This document shows positions 8,879-18,416 of a DNA stretch of 64,000 bases, piece by piece. The notes under the pieces were generated by a model. It did no database searches. It was not told where the DNA came from and saw nothing but the letters and a program-made list of their open reading frames with translations. How positions within the stretch are numbered: the first letter of the stretch is position 1; each line of letters starts with the position of its first letter. The position numbers and the translations under genes are program-made. The stretch is from [Bacteroides] pectinophilus. Its GTDB lineage: Bacteria > Bacillota > Clostridia > Lachnospirales > Lachnospiraceae. The DNA lies in the NCBI GenBank assembly GCA_025146925.1, contig CP102260.1:759001-823000 (forward strand), read 5' to 3'.

Positions 8879-9895
8879 TCAGTAGCTGCGGTCTGAAAAT
8901 AACGGAGCTTCCATATACTCCTTAATAGCTTCAATACTGTCGTAATGGGCAAGTGCCCACATAAGCTTCATAGTGAGGGCCTCTGTTGTCATGTCGGCAC
9001 CTATGATAACATTCTGCTTTGCAAGATTCTGCCCGACTTCATATATGCTCAGATCAATTCCTTCATATATGCACTGTGTGGTGATTACTACCGCAACTCC
9101 TGCATCAATAAGCTCATGTATTTTTGCAACTATATCATTATGCTCATTCGGAATTCCGCCGATTCCGAAGCTTTCGATAATAACACCGCGATAAGTATTT
9201 TTAATAAAATCAAATATATCAGGTCTGATTCCGGGAAATATCTTAAGAATAAGAATGTCCGGACAGAGGCGTGTATCAATTGCAAATTCACCTGATACCG
9301 GGCGGCTTAACTGCTGCAGATGACCGGAATAGTCAAGCACCTGATTGTAGGTTATCCTTCCAAGCTTAATTTCTGCTATTACCGGAAAGTTGACGGTTTC
9401 AAATGCATCCGAGCTTCTGGTCTTAATCTTCATCGCATGTGCGCCGTTAATAACCATTCCGTCGAATGTCACATATACCCCGTTAATTCCTTCACAGGCA
9501 AAACGTATCGCATCGGACAGATTTTTCTTGGCATCAGTATAGAGCGCCTCGATAGGTATCTGTGAGCCGGTAAATACAACGGGCTTTGCGAGATTTTTAA
9601 GCATATATGTCATGGCAGCGGCGCTGTAAGCCATCGTATCGGTACCGTGTGCCACAACAAAACCGTCATATGATTCATAATTATCGGCAACAGCCTGCGC
9701 TATTGCTGCCATAAGTGACGGATTCATATTGGTACTGTCAACATTCATGACAGATATACCGTCAAGCTGACAGACTGATTTGATATCGGGTATATATGCA
9801 AGCAGGCGTTTTACGTCGATTGAAGGTGTCAGCCCGCCTTCTGATTCTGATGAAGCTATTGTACCGCCGGTGGCGATTAAAAGTATTTTTTTCAT
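8879..9895 (-). CDS. ansA: Type I (cytoplasmic) L-asparaginase
   Basis: A 338-residue enzyme hydrolysing asparagine to aspartate and ammonia. The first catalytic threonine lies in LIATGGTIASS at the N-terminus, and the second site is VVAHGTDTMAYSAAAM with the TDT triad residues; VFTGSQIPIEA follows. There is no signal peptide, so it is cytoplasmic. Its ATG overlaps the last base of the NhaC stop codon (TAATG), behind a GGAG site, so the two are translationally coupled. Confidence 0.92.
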   Translation of the reverse strand: MKKILLIATGGTIASSESEGGLTPSIDVKRLLAYIPDIKSVCQLDGISVMNVDSTNMNPSLMAAIAQAVADNYESYDGFVVAHGTDTMAYSAAAMTYMLKNLAKPVVFTGSQIPIEALYTDAKKNLSDAIRFACEGINGVYVTFDGMVINGAHAMKIKTRSSDAFETVNFPVIAEIKLGRITYNQVLDYSGHLQQLSRPVSGEFAIDTRLCPDILILKIFPGIRPDIFDFIKNTYRGVIIESFGIGGIPNEHNDIVAKIHELIDAGVAVVITTQCIYEGIDLSIYEVGQNLAKQNVIIGADMTTEALTMKLMWALAHYDSIEAIKEYMEAPLFSDRSY

Positions 9896-11313
9896 TATAT
9901 CTCCATTTCTGCATTAGGTGAATTTTTGCTGCTCATGCGGACATCATTGGAATTGTCCCACATAAACCATCCTGTAAAGCCAAATATAACAGCTATTATT
10001 ATACATGTAAATGATAACCACATATATGGCAGATATTCAAATGCGGCGACTCCGAGAATTGCAGACATATAGATGCCGTTATCACTCCATGGAATCATGC
10101 CGGCAGTAAGTGTACCGCCTATCTCTGCATTACGTGACAGAACGCGGCGGCTGTAGCCCATCCCGTCATATCTGGCTGCCATAATCTTAGGTGTAAGTAC
10201 AAGTGAGACATACATTGCACTTCCGAGAAGGCATCCAAGGAAGCCGACTATTATTGTAAATACAGTAAGCGTCCCGCCATTGTTAATAAAGCCGTACAGC
10301 CTGTCGGCAATAGCCTTTATAATTCCAATCCGGTCGAGAAGTCCGCCGAATCCAAGACCGAGAATTATTATGGCAGCCGACCAGAGCATGCTCTCCATGC
10401 CTCCGCGTCCAAGAAGCGAATCTATAAAATTAACGCCTGTATTCATCTCGAGCTGTGTCCATGCAGTGGATATTGCCGTTACCGGATGAAGCCCCTGAAA
10501 AGCAATTCCCCATATAATCCCAAGTACTGAGCCGAATGTTATTACAGGAAGTGAAGGAAGCCGCAGAATAAGCAGAATTATTACAATTATCATCGGGATG
10601 AATGCAAAAAGGCTTATGTTAAAATTCTCAGCCAGTGCATTCATGACATATTCTACCTGCGTAAGGTCTGCACTGCTTTCTCCAATCGATAATCCGAATA
10701 TGGTGAAAGCAATTCCGGTTATCGCAAATGCTGTGAGAGATACAGGCATTATACCACGGACATGGTCTATTACGTCAATATCTGCCATAGCAGCGGAAAG
10801 AACACAGCTGTCCGAAAGCGGGGAGAGCTTATCACCAAAGTATGCGCCCGAAAGGACGGCACCTGCAGTAACGGGAGCAGGGACACCCATTGCCGAGCCT
10901 ATACCCATCATAGCAATTCCGGCAGTACCGACAGTACCCCATGACGTTCCGGTGGCAAGCGAAGTTATACCGCACAATATAAGCGCCGCCGGAAGAAATA
11001 CAGCCGGATGAATTACGTTAAGTCCGTAGTAAATAAGGCTCGGAACAATACCTCCTGAAATCCATGTCCCGACAAGTGCGCCTACGGCAAGAAGAATAAG
11101 TATTGCGCTCATTCCGTCATAGATGCCTCCGGTTATTGACTTTTCCATATCACTGTAAGAATGACCGTTAAATTTACCTAAAGCCATGGCAAGAAACCAT
11201 GCGGCGAATATTGCAAGGTGAATCTCTATTCCGAATTGGTTACAGGCAAATGCCATGGCGAGGAATCCTCCAAGGACGATTACCGCCTGTAAAAGTGATG
11301 CTTCTTTTTTCAA
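9895..11313 (-). CDS. nhaC: NhaC-family Na+/H+ antiporter-like transporter
   Basis: A 472-residue membrane protein with about eleven hydrophobic segments. The TSWGTVGTAGIAMMGIG stretch and SGAYFGDKLSPLSDSCVL are hallmarks of NhaC proteins. It begins with TTG at 11313, five bases after a GGAGGT site; no better ATG exists. Coupling to asparaginase suggests it may exchange an amino acid or acid with cations rather than serve only pH control. That substrate is inference. Confidence 0.85.
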   Translation of the reverse strand: MKKEASLLQAVIVLGGFLAMAFACNQFGIEIHLAIFAAWFLAMALGKFNGHSYSDMEKSITGGIYDGMSAILILLAVGALVGTWISGGIVPSLIYYGLNVIHPAVFLPAALILCGITSLATGTSWGTVGTAGIAMMGIGSAMGVPAPVTAGAVLSGAYFGDKLSPLSDSCVLSAAMADIDVIDHVRGIMPVSLTAFAITGIAFTIFGLSIGESSADLTQVEYVMNALAENFNISLFAFIPMIIVIILLILRLPSLPVITFGSVLGIIWGIAFQGLHPVTAISTAWTQLEMNTGVNFIDSLLGRGGMESMLWSAAIIILGLGFGGLLDRIGIIKAIADRLYGFINNGGTLTVFTIIVGFLGCLLGSAMYVSLVLTPKIMAARYDGMGYSRRVLSRNAEIGGTLTAGMIPWSDNGIYMSAILGVAAFEYLPYMWLSFTCIIIAVIFGFTGWFMWDNSNDVRMSSKNSPNAEMEI

Positions 11314-11458
11314 TGCTGACCTCCATTCCTGCCCGTTTTTCAGGGCATCCTTAGTTTGTGCTTTGGCAATTATAGTATCATCTGAAATAAGTAAATTACA
11401 GTGGAAATATATGGATTATAGCGGTTATGGCGAACGCGAAAAACGCTCTTGACGGCAT

Positions 11459-11493
11459 AAAAAAATTCCCGGACCGTTAATGATCCGGGAATT
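11459..11493 (-). terminator. Terminator after putP
   Basis: On the reverse strand AATTCCCGGA pairs with TCCGGGAATT (10 bp, 10-nt loop), followed by TTTTTT. It separates the symporter gene from the NhaC-asparaginase operon. Confidence 0.88.
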
Positions 11494-11516
11494 AATTAAA
11501 ATATTTGATTTTTGTA

Positions 11517-13046
11517 CTATTCAGCTTTCATTGCCGCGTCGAATTCATCGAGTATCGCCTGTTCAGGCGCTTTTGTAAGAAGACTCACAACAACTATCAT
11601 TATAAGAGCAATTATGAATGCGGGAAGAAGTTCATATACATCCCAGAGACCACCCAGCGGACGTACGAGATATTTCCATATAAATACCATTGCGGCACCT
11701 GATATCATTCCTGCAAGTGCGCCCCATCTGTTAGAACGCTTCCAATAGAGTGAAAGAAGTATTACAGGACCGAATGCTGCACCAAAGCCTGCCCATGCAA
11801 ACGACACTATACCGAATACGGAACTTGAAGGATCTCTTGCAAGAAATACTGCAACAAGTGCTACTCCGATAAGTGCTAATCTTGCGGCAAGAAGTGTAGC
11901 CTTTCCGCTTAACTTTACATTGAAAACAGAACCCAGGATATCCTTGGACACGGCAGATGACGCGGCGAGAAGCTGGGAATCTGCTGTTGACATCGTAGAT
12001 GCCAGTATACCTGAAAGAATTACTCCGGCTATAATTGCAAAGAGTATTCCATGTGAGCTCATAAGTGAAGCAATATTGACAATAAGTGTCTCTGAATCCT
12101 TAAGGATTGGAAGTGCACCTGCTTCGGATACTGCAAGTCCGATAATACCGATGCATACGGCAGCAGCAAGCGATATTACAACCCAGATAGTGGCAACACG
12201 TCTTGATATAGTAAGCTTCCTGGCATCCTCAATAGCCATAAAGCGGAGAAGGATATGAGGCATGCCAAAATATCCGAGACCCCAGGCAAACATTGTTGCA
12301 ATATTAAGAAATCCGTATGGAGATGAAGCGCCTGTCTCAGGATTATATGTATGAACGAAGCTGAGATAACCTGTAAGTGACTGGGCATTGGCAACAACCT
12401 TATCAACACCGCCTGCAACATTTATTCCGAATATAAATACGATAATAAGCGCGATTGACATTATTATTGACTGTATAAAGTCGGTTGTTGATGCGGCAAG
12501 GAATCCGCCGGTAGCAGTATAAAGTACGATTACTGCGGCAGAAATAACCATTGCGGCTGTGTAATCAACTCCGAGAAGACTTGCAAAAAGCTTGCCGCAG
12601 GCTGCAAATCCCGAAGCTGTATACGGAATGAAAAATACGATAATAAATATGGCTGAGAACAGAAGAAGCAGATTACTGTTATCATGATAACGCTTCTTAA
12701 AATAATCAGGTACGGTTATCGCATTACCTGCAATGTGTGAATATCTTCTGAGCTTCTTGGCAACAAAAAGCCAGTTAAGATATGTACCAAAAGCAAGACC
12801 TATAGCTGTCCATCCCGCATCTGCGACACCTGTAAGGTATGCAAGACCCGGAAGTCCCATAAGAAGCCAGGAACTCATGTCTGATGCTTCGGCGCTCATT
12901 GCCGTTACGAACGGGCCAAGCTTACGGCCACCAAGATAGAAATCATCTGATGTGTTATTCTTTTTGGAACAGATAAATCCTACAACAAGCATGAAACCAA
13001 GGTATAGGACCATCGTGCAGAGAATAATGATTTGTGCAACTGTCAT
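11517..13046 (-). CDS. putP: Sodium/proline symporter, PutP type
   Basis: A 509-residue member of the sodium:solute symporter family with about thirteen membrane helices. Supporting motifs are SDDFYLGGRKLGPFVTAMS near residue 33, SAEASDMSSWLLMGLPG (sodium and substrate site), and the late FAWAGFGAAFGP segment. It imports proline with Na+, as food or osmoprotectant. Its length is normal for PutP. Confidence 0.9.
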   Translation of the reverse strand: MTVAQIIILCTMVLYLGFMLVVGFICSKKNNTSDDFYLGGRKLGPFVTAMSAEASDMSSWLLMGLPGLAYLTGVADAGWTAIGLAFGTYLNWLFVAKKLRRYSHIAGNAITVPDYFKKRYHDNSNLLLLFSAIFIIVFFIPYTASGFAACGKLFASLLGVDYTAAMVISAAVIVLYTATGGFLAASTTDFIQSIIMSIALIIVFIFGINVAGGVDKVVANAQSLTGYLSFVHTYNPETGASSPYGFLNIATMFAWGLGYFGMPHILLRFMAIEDARKLTISRRVATIWVVISLAAAVCIGIIGLAVSEAGALPILKDSETLIVNIASLMSSHGILFAIIAGVILSGILASTMSTADSQLLAASSAVSKDILGSVFNVKLSGKATLLAARLALIGVALVAVFLARDPSSSVFGIVSFAWAGFGAAFGPVILLSLYWKRSNRWGALAGMISGAAMVFIWKYLVRPLGGLWDVYELLPAFIIALIMIVVVSLLTKAPEQAILDEFDAAMKAE

Positions 13047-13133
13047 GTTAAACCTCTTTCTTAGAATTTCTTCAATATAAATGTATAAATTTTAATAAAA
13101 AGCAAGGAACATTTTACCACATTAAAGTGCTGA

Positions 13134-14054
13134 TTACAAGAAATATTGCATTATGACACACAATAACGGAATTGTAAAAAGGGACAGTATTGTGGATAAA
13201 AATACAATTTTGACGGCAAACTGTTCATTACCGTCATATTTGGCGGCGAGTATAGCTGTAGTTGCCCCGGCAGGCATCCCTGAGAGGACTACACATACTG
13301 AGGTTACAAGTGTGTCGAGTGCCAGCAGCCTGCATCCTGCGAGTACAAGAAGCGGGAATACGATAAGCCTGATAAAACAATAGTAGATATTAAGCCTGCT
13401 TACGATTGTTCTGATGTCGATACCGGCAAGAATATGTCCTATTACAATCATTGACAGGCCTGTTGTGCAGCTGCTTGAAGTCTGAAGTGTCTTTACAATG
13501 CCTGATGGCAGGTCAAACGGAACCAGCATAAGTACAAATCCGACAAACACTGCAATTATACATGGATGCGTGATGACCTTTTTTATTACATCTTTTCCTT
13601 TGGCTGTTGTGAAGCAGGATACTCCGGCTGACCACATTACGATTCGCTGCGGAATAAGATATATTGATGCATACAGAAGACCCTGTGCACCATAAAGTCC
13701 CTGAATTACAGGATTGCCGATAAATCCCGCATTAGAGCATATTGTGCCGTACCTGAGGACTGCGAGAGTGTCTTTGTCTTTTACAGGATAAAAATATCTG
13801 CCGGCAAATGCACTGAATATCTGTATTACAATTGATGCACACAGAACAGCAAAACAGGATACAAGCACCTCACGGTTCATGTCAATCATAAATGACACGA
13901 TGATGTTACACGGAAGTACAAAGTCAATAACCAGATCTGTGAGAGGTTTCTTGGATTCGGGTGGAAGAATTTTTAATTTTGTCATGACATAGCCTGCAAT
14001 CATAAGTAAAAAGATAGTTATCTGCAGGTCAATCATGGAATGCATGTCAACCAT
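13134..14054 (-). CDS. AEC family transporter, second copy
   Basis: A 306-residue membrane carrier from ATG 14054. NAGFIGNPVIQGLYGAQG and VVLSGMPAGATTAILAAKYD match the same signatures as the forward AEC gene at 7798. The frame is open about 110 codons further upstream, but that part is low-complexity, lacks the family's start and would reach past the next gene's promoter; a GGAG site lies about 13 bases before ATG 14054, and ATGs at 14045 and 14036 are alternatives. Solute unknown. Confidence 0.78.
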   Translation of the reverse strand: MVDMHSMIDLQITIFLLMIAGYVMTKLKILPPESKKPLTDLVIDFVLPCNIIVSFMIDMNREVLVSCFAVLCASIVIQIFSAFAGRYFYPVKDKDTLAVLRYGTICSNAGFIGNPVIQGLYGAQGLLYASIYLIPQRIVMWSAGVSCFTTAKGKDVIKKVITHPCIIAVFVGFVLMLVPFDLPSGIVKTLQTSSSCTTGLSMIVIGHILAGIDIRTIVSRLNIYYCFIRLIVFPLLVLAGCRLLALDTLVTSVCVVLSGMPAGATTAILAAKYDGNEQFAVKIVFLSTILSLFTIPLLCVIMQYFL

Positions 14055-14222
14055 ATGTATATTTATCTCCATTTCTGCGCATTGGGCGCTAAGCATTTGA
14101 TATCTATTATAACAAAAATCTCCAAAAAAGATATTCAAAATATATTTTAATATGTATAATAGTAAATAGCCATGCAGATGTATTGAAGGGGATATTGCAT
14201 GATGCGAGGAGGATAATAAGAT

Positions 14223-16466
14223 ATGGGTAACGATGAATACAATGTGGATAGAATAGACAGGCTTGAACAGGAGCTTACGCGCCTTGAGAATATAGTAGAT
14301 GCACAGCAAAAGGAGATAGCACTGCTTAAGCAGATGAATACGGCACCACAGCCGCAGGCACCGCCGATGGTTCAGTGGCAGATGCAGCATGTATTACAGC
14401 CACAGGCACAACAGATGCTGCAACAGCAGCAGATGCCACAACAGCAGCAGATGCCACAACAGCAGCAGATGCCGCCGCATCAACCGCAGATTAATCCGGA
14501 AGCATATGGGCTGCCGCCTGTTGGACGTAAAACCACAATTGCGGACAGGATGAGGCAGAACAGTATAGAGAACAGGCTTGGCAATTCAATGGGAATTATT
14601 GCATCTGTGCTTATATTTATAAGCATGGTGCTGTTTGTAACGCTGGTGTATTCATCGCTCACAGACATGATCAAGGTAACATGTATATTTGCATTAAGTT
14701 TTGCAATACTTGCTGCAGGAATTGTGCTTATGAAGCGCAGAACCAATATATTTACAATGTCAGTTGCCGGATGCGGAATGGGAGCGATATTCCTGTCGCT
14801 GTTTGTTGCACATATATATTTTGGTATGATTGACAGAATAGTTCTGTACATTCTGATTACGATATGGGCGGTGGCAGTGTTCGGTTTCTTTCAGAAAAAG
14901 TCATACGCATTCAGAGTCGTAGGTCAGGCGGGTGTTACAATCGCTGCCGTATTCGGAGCGTATGCGCTTGACGGTACCCGGATTATTGACGGTGCATGGA
15001 TGGGACAGTATGTATCGGTATTCGTATTTTTTGTGGCAGTGTCATTGTTCTATCTTATTGTACGCCCGGAGAGAGGCGCTGCAAAGAATGCTCCGTTGGC
15101 AATTATGGATTATATAGGAATATTTGCGGTATCCGCAGTCGGAGCAGAGCATTGTACGCAGACGGGATTGTATGTAATTATGGCGGTGACATGGATGTAT
15201 ATGTTCGGAATCCTGTTCAGATATATATGGGCATCCCGGCAAGGTACAGCTTTGTCGGATGAGGCAGGTATTATATATGTCGGACTGTCTTTGTCTGCAT
15301 GTTATGTGACCGCGTCACTTGGTGACGGTATTAATTCCGGTATGAATGCGGCAGCCGGCTTTATAACATTCGCGGTAAATGTCATTATTACAGGAACCGC
15401 ATATGTTGCCGAACTATACAGAACAAAGCTTTACAATGCATGCCCTGGTAATGCCGGTACATCTGATGCGGCAGCCGGAGTGTCAGCTAAGAATTATAAT
15501 ATAATCCATATAATTATGTCTGTAATTCTGTATCTGATGCTTCTTAATAAAACAACGGAATTTGACGCGCTTTATGATATGGTCGGAATAGGCATTTATA
15601 TATTCCCGATGCTTGCGGCAGCTTATTACTGTAAGGACAGAACGGCACTATGGCTTGCGTATGCAACAATGGCTGTATTTGCAGTATCAGGCTGTGAGTA
15701 CATTACAATCAGAATAATAATATGTATACTCGGAGCGGCAATGGCATGCACATTGATGGCATACCGCAAGGAAATGTATCATCCGTTATTCAAATGTGCA
15801 TTATATGCAGTAATTATTGTCACAATCCGGGCAATTACGGATGACGTACTTATAATCCAAAGCATCCCGCGGATTATGCACAATACCTGGATATATATAG
15901 TACTTGCGGTAATAAACTGCGCAGCAGTCCACCTGCTTGACCGCAGCAGGTCTGAAAAGCCGGCCCTGCTGTTTACGGGAGGATTCAATGTATTGCTGAT
16001 GCTTCAGGGAATGTCATATCTTGAAGGTAGTTATTCCTGGTGGATTAAGCTGATAATTCTTGTTGTAGCAGCAGGAACATTTACAACAGGGATAAATGTT
16101 TTATACGAAAAATACGGCACTAAGACATGGGCAGGCATCTATACCGGCCTTAAGCTGAGCGTATTTGTATATGCAGCACTTCACGCATATGAAGTTACCG
16201 GCCCATATATCAGCATAGGATGGCTGGTGCTTTCGATAATCCTTATTGCGTCAGGCTTTGTATTCAGATACAGATACCTGCGCATGTACGGAATGTTCCT
16301 GACAATGTTTGCAATCGTAAAACTTCTTGTATTCGACATCTCATATGAGAACGGAATCGTCAGGGCAGGAAGTTTCCTTGTCAGCGGTCTTTTGTGCTTT
16401 GTGATAAGCATGATTTATAATAAGTGGAGCAGGAAGATGGAAGGGGAGAAGAATGGCGATGAATGA
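14223..16466 (+). CDS. DUF2339-like multipass membrane protein
   Basis: A 747-residue protein. Residues 1-40 form a coiled coil (DRLEQELTRLENIVDAQQKE), residues 45-95 are a Q/M/P-rich linker built on a short tandem repeat, and from about residue 115 there are some twenty hydrophobic segments to the end. This layout (N-terminal coiled coil, proline/glutamine linker, very many helices) is that of DUF2339 membrane proteins of unknown function. An AGGAGGA site precedes the ATG. The next two genes follow closely and may be co-transcribed. Confidence 0.7.
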   Translation: MGNDEYNVDRIDRLEQELTRLENIVDAQQKEIALLKQMNTAPQPQAPPMVQWQMQHVLQPQAQQMLQQQQMPQQQQMPQQQQMPPHQPQINPEAYGLPPVGRKTTIADRMRQNSIENRLGNSMGIIASVLIFISMVLFVTLVYSSLTDMIKVTCIFALSFAILAAGIVLMKRRTNIFTMSVAGCGMGAIFLSLFVAHIYFGMIDRIVLYILITIWAVAVFGFFQKKSYAFRVVGQAGVTIAAVFGAYALDGTRIIDGAWMGQYVSVFVFFVAVSLFYLIVRPERGAAKNAPLAIMDYIGIFAVSAVGAEHCTQTGLYVIMAVTWMYMFGILFRYIWASRQGTALSDEAGIIYVGLSLSACYVTASLGDGINSGMNAAAGFITFAVNVIITGTAYVAELYRTKLYNACPGNAGTSDAAAGVSAKNYNIIHIIMSVILYLMLLNKTTEFDALYDMVGIGIYIFPMLAAAYYCKDRTALWLAYATMAVFAVSGCEYITIRIIICILGAAMACTLMAYRKEMYHPLFKCALYAVIIVTIRAITDDVLIIQSIPRIMHNTWIYIVLAVINCAAVHLLDRSRSEKPALLFTGGFNVLLMLQGMSYLEGSYSWWIKLIILVVAAGTFTTGINVLYEKYGTKTWAGIYTGLKLSVFVYAALHAYEVTGPYISIGWLVLSIILIASGFVFRYRYLRMYGMFLTMFAIVKLLVFDISYENGIVRAGSFLVSGLLCFVISMIYNKWSRKMEGEKNGDE
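14421..14472 (+). repeat. 18-bp coding tandem repeat (QQQQMP)
   Basis: CAACAGCAGCAGATGC is repeated three times with an 18-bp period, each full unit encoding a six-residue QQQQMP block. Such a unit can expand or contract without shifting frame, changing linker length only. Confidence 0.85.
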
Positions 16467-16481
16467 GAGGAGGTTTAGCTT

Positions 16482-16955
16482 ATGTATACAGGAAGCATAA
16501 CAACAGACAGCCAATATAACGGTTATAATGATTATAGCGGATATAATGACTATTCCGATTATGCAGGAAGGGAAACACCTGATGGCAAAAAGCCACAGGA
16601 AGAATGCCAGACGTGTAAAAACCGCAAATACGTAGATGGTTCTGACGAAGCCAATGTATCTTTTAAAAGTGCAGCACACATATCGCCAGAGAGAGCCAAA
16701 GCTGCAGTTGCGGCGCATGAAGGACAGCATGTTGCAAATGCGTTTAAGAAGGCAGCACAGAATAACGGACAGGTGCTGTCAGCGTCTGTGCGTCTTAAGA
16801 CAGCGATATGCCCGGAATGCGGACGTTCATACATATCAGGCGGAGTTACGAATACACAGATTAAGTATTATAATGAGTCTAATCCATATCAGCAGGATCT
16901 TAAGCAGTCAGACGGAATAAAGCTGCGGGGAGCTAATGTTGACTATCAGTTGTAG
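16482..16955 (+). CDS. Small HExxH protein with paired CxxC motifs
   Basis: 157 residues, no signal peptide. Two cysteine pairs (CQTCKNRKY near residue 42; CPECGRSYISGG near residue 105) flank AAVAAHEGQHVANAFKKA, which contains HEGQH, a gluzincin-type HExxH zinc site. The N-terminus is rich in Y, N, D and G. The arrangement resembles SprA-related putative metalloproteins. Residues 26 on repeat the phrase 'Y..YNDYS'. It starts 15 bases after the DUF2339-like gene with an AGGAGG site, so the two probably share an operon. Protease activity is not shown. Confidence 0.6.
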   Translation: MYTGSITTDSQYNGYNDYSGYNDYSDYAGRETPDGKKPQEECQTCKNRKYVDGSDEANVSFKSAAHISPERAKAAVAAHEGQHVANAFKKAAQNNGQVLSASVRLKTAICPECGRSYISGGVTNTQIKYYNESNPYQQDLKQSDGIKLRGANVDYQL

Positions 16956-16998
16956 TTGCGGACAGAGACTTAATAGATAAGATAAGGGCGGTATTATA

Positions 16999-17883
16999 AT
17001 GGCATTTGTAAGCATGTTTTTTGTCTTGATAATTGTAATAATAGCATTTATCGGATTCTGCACATTTGTGGGAGCAATCCTGCTTGTCATAAGTGCTTTT
17101 AAGCATAGTAGCTACAAGAAAAAGACGTCACAGGGAATACCTGTAAAACGTACATATATAGTGTTAAGGTCGATAGGACTTGTGTGCATGATTCCGCTTA
17201 TTGCGGCGGTTTCGCTTGTTGTATATTCATTTATCGGTGCCGGAATAAGCTCGTTTGCTGATAAGAATATGAATCTCGGATATAATGTGATGAACGGCAA
17301 CTATGAGGCTGCAGAGCGCATTTTGAAGAGAGGAGTAACGCCGGACTGTACAAGATACAGCAACAGACATGCCGGGAATGGGGAAGAGACACTTTTGTGT
17401 GTACTTGCAGAAAATGGCTTTACTTCGGGAACTGATTCCGCAGGCGATGAGGAAGAAGTACTCCGCATGATGCAGCTGCTTATTGATTATGGAGCTGATT
17501 TGGAGTACAGGGCATACGAACATCCAAAAGACAGTGATTTACACAGAATGAATGACTTGTCAGATTATTATATGACAAGTGACAATTGCGGATATACACC
17601 GCTTCTGTATGCTGTATATAATGGAGAGCCTGAGCGTCTCAGACTGCTAGTGGATAATGGGGCGGACATCAATGTAAAGGACTATTGCGGATATAATGCA
17701 GTTGCCACAATAGCGGATAACCTGAGTGACAGAACCGGTGCAGATATGCTGGAGTATCTTATTGATAACGGATGCACGGCGGATAATGTCACTAATTTCC
17801 GGCAGGACGTTTTGTTCCTGCTTTCAAGAAATAGCAGACAATGCAGCAAAATGACAGATATTATCAATAACAATTACAGATAA
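16999..17883 (+). CDS. Membrane-anchored ankyrin-repeat protein
   Basis: 294 residues. Two N-terminal hydrophobic helices (residues about 5-35 and 52-78) precede a domain with ankyrin units: IDYGADLEYRA, GYTPLLYAVYNGEPERLRLL, VDNGADINVKD and YLIDNGCTADN. Ankyrin repeats bind proteins, so this probably displays a binding domain at the membrane. It follows the HExxH gene by 43 bases. Partner unknown. Confidence 0.72.
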   Translation: MAFVSMFFVLIIVIIAFIGFCTFVGAILLVISAFKHSSYKKKTSQGIPVKRTYIVLRSIGLVCMIPLIAAVSLVVYSFIGAGISSFADKNMNLGYNVMNGNYEAAERILKRGVTPDCTRYSNRHAGNGEETLLCVLAENGFTSGTDSAGDEEEVLRMMQLLIDYGADLEYRAYEHPKDSDLHRMNDLSDYYMTSDNCGYTPLLYAVYNGEPERLRLLVDNGADINVKDYCGYNAVATIADNLSDRTGADMLEYLIDNGCTADNVTNFRQDVLFLLSRNSRQCSKMTDIINNNYR

Positions 17884-17953
17884 CTGCCGGATAAGATTTT
17901 TAAGTAATTCTTTATACTTACTTAAAAAATATTAAAATTTTTTAAAAAAGGTG

Positions 17954-17982
17954 TTGACAAATTAAAAACGAAAGACTATTGT
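17954..17982 (+). promoter_or_regulatory. Promoter of the T-box leader
   Basis: TTGACA at 17954-17959 and TATTGT at 17977-17982 with a 17-bp spacer fit a housekeeping promoter placed just before the leader RNA. Confidence 0.65.
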
Positions 17983-17989
17983 ATTACTT

Positions 17990-18333
17990 AATTCAACAGT
18001 CAAATGCGAAGAACAGGACATGACTTCTTCATATCACCGCTTACAGAAAGCCGTTGTTTGTGAGATACGGCAGCAAGGAATGAATGAGCCCTCACCTGCG
18101 AGCTGTTTCGGGGAAAGGTTATATTACTGTATACCAAGTAGTCGGAACCGGTACCCATCGTTAACAGGGCATGCCATATAGCCATGATTAATCGTCAGGT
18201 TAGTCGGTGAATGTGGCAGGAGAGAGGTCGGAACACCCGGCAAGCAAAGTGGTAACGCGGAAGTAACGATAAGTTTACCTTCGTCTTTGCACATACATCC
18301 AATGGATATGTGCATGGACGAAGGTTTTTTTGT
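17990..18333 (+). promoter_or_regulatory. T-box leader upstream of cstA
   Basis: The T-box sequence AAAGTGGTAACGCGG lies at 18246-18260, followed by a terminator: ACCTTCGTC.. from 18277 pairs with GACGAAGGT, then a T run to 18331. Stem I is visible: GAAGAACAG (18008-18016) with CTGTTTC (18103-18109), CTTCTTCAT with ATGAATGAG, and the apical AGAAAGCCGT..ACGGC element. The 3' strand of the internal loop (18089-18102) should hold the specifier; CUC (Leu) and CCU (Pro) are candidates, and the TGGT of the T-box asks for discriminator base A, which fits both. Uncharged tRNA binding would permit transcription of the permease. Confidence 0.85.
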
Positions 18334-18416
18334 TGTTATACATATATGAACCATTAGTGAGCCATTAAGTGTTTGACTGCCAGAATACTATTATATAACA
18401 ATAGGAGAGAGAGATT

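Noticed and set aside
14055-14390. Long N-terminal extension of the reverse AEC transporter
   Set aside because: The frame is open, but the added part has no family similarity, has no ribosome site and would cover the promoter region of the divergent gene. ATG 14054 gives a normal-length carrier.
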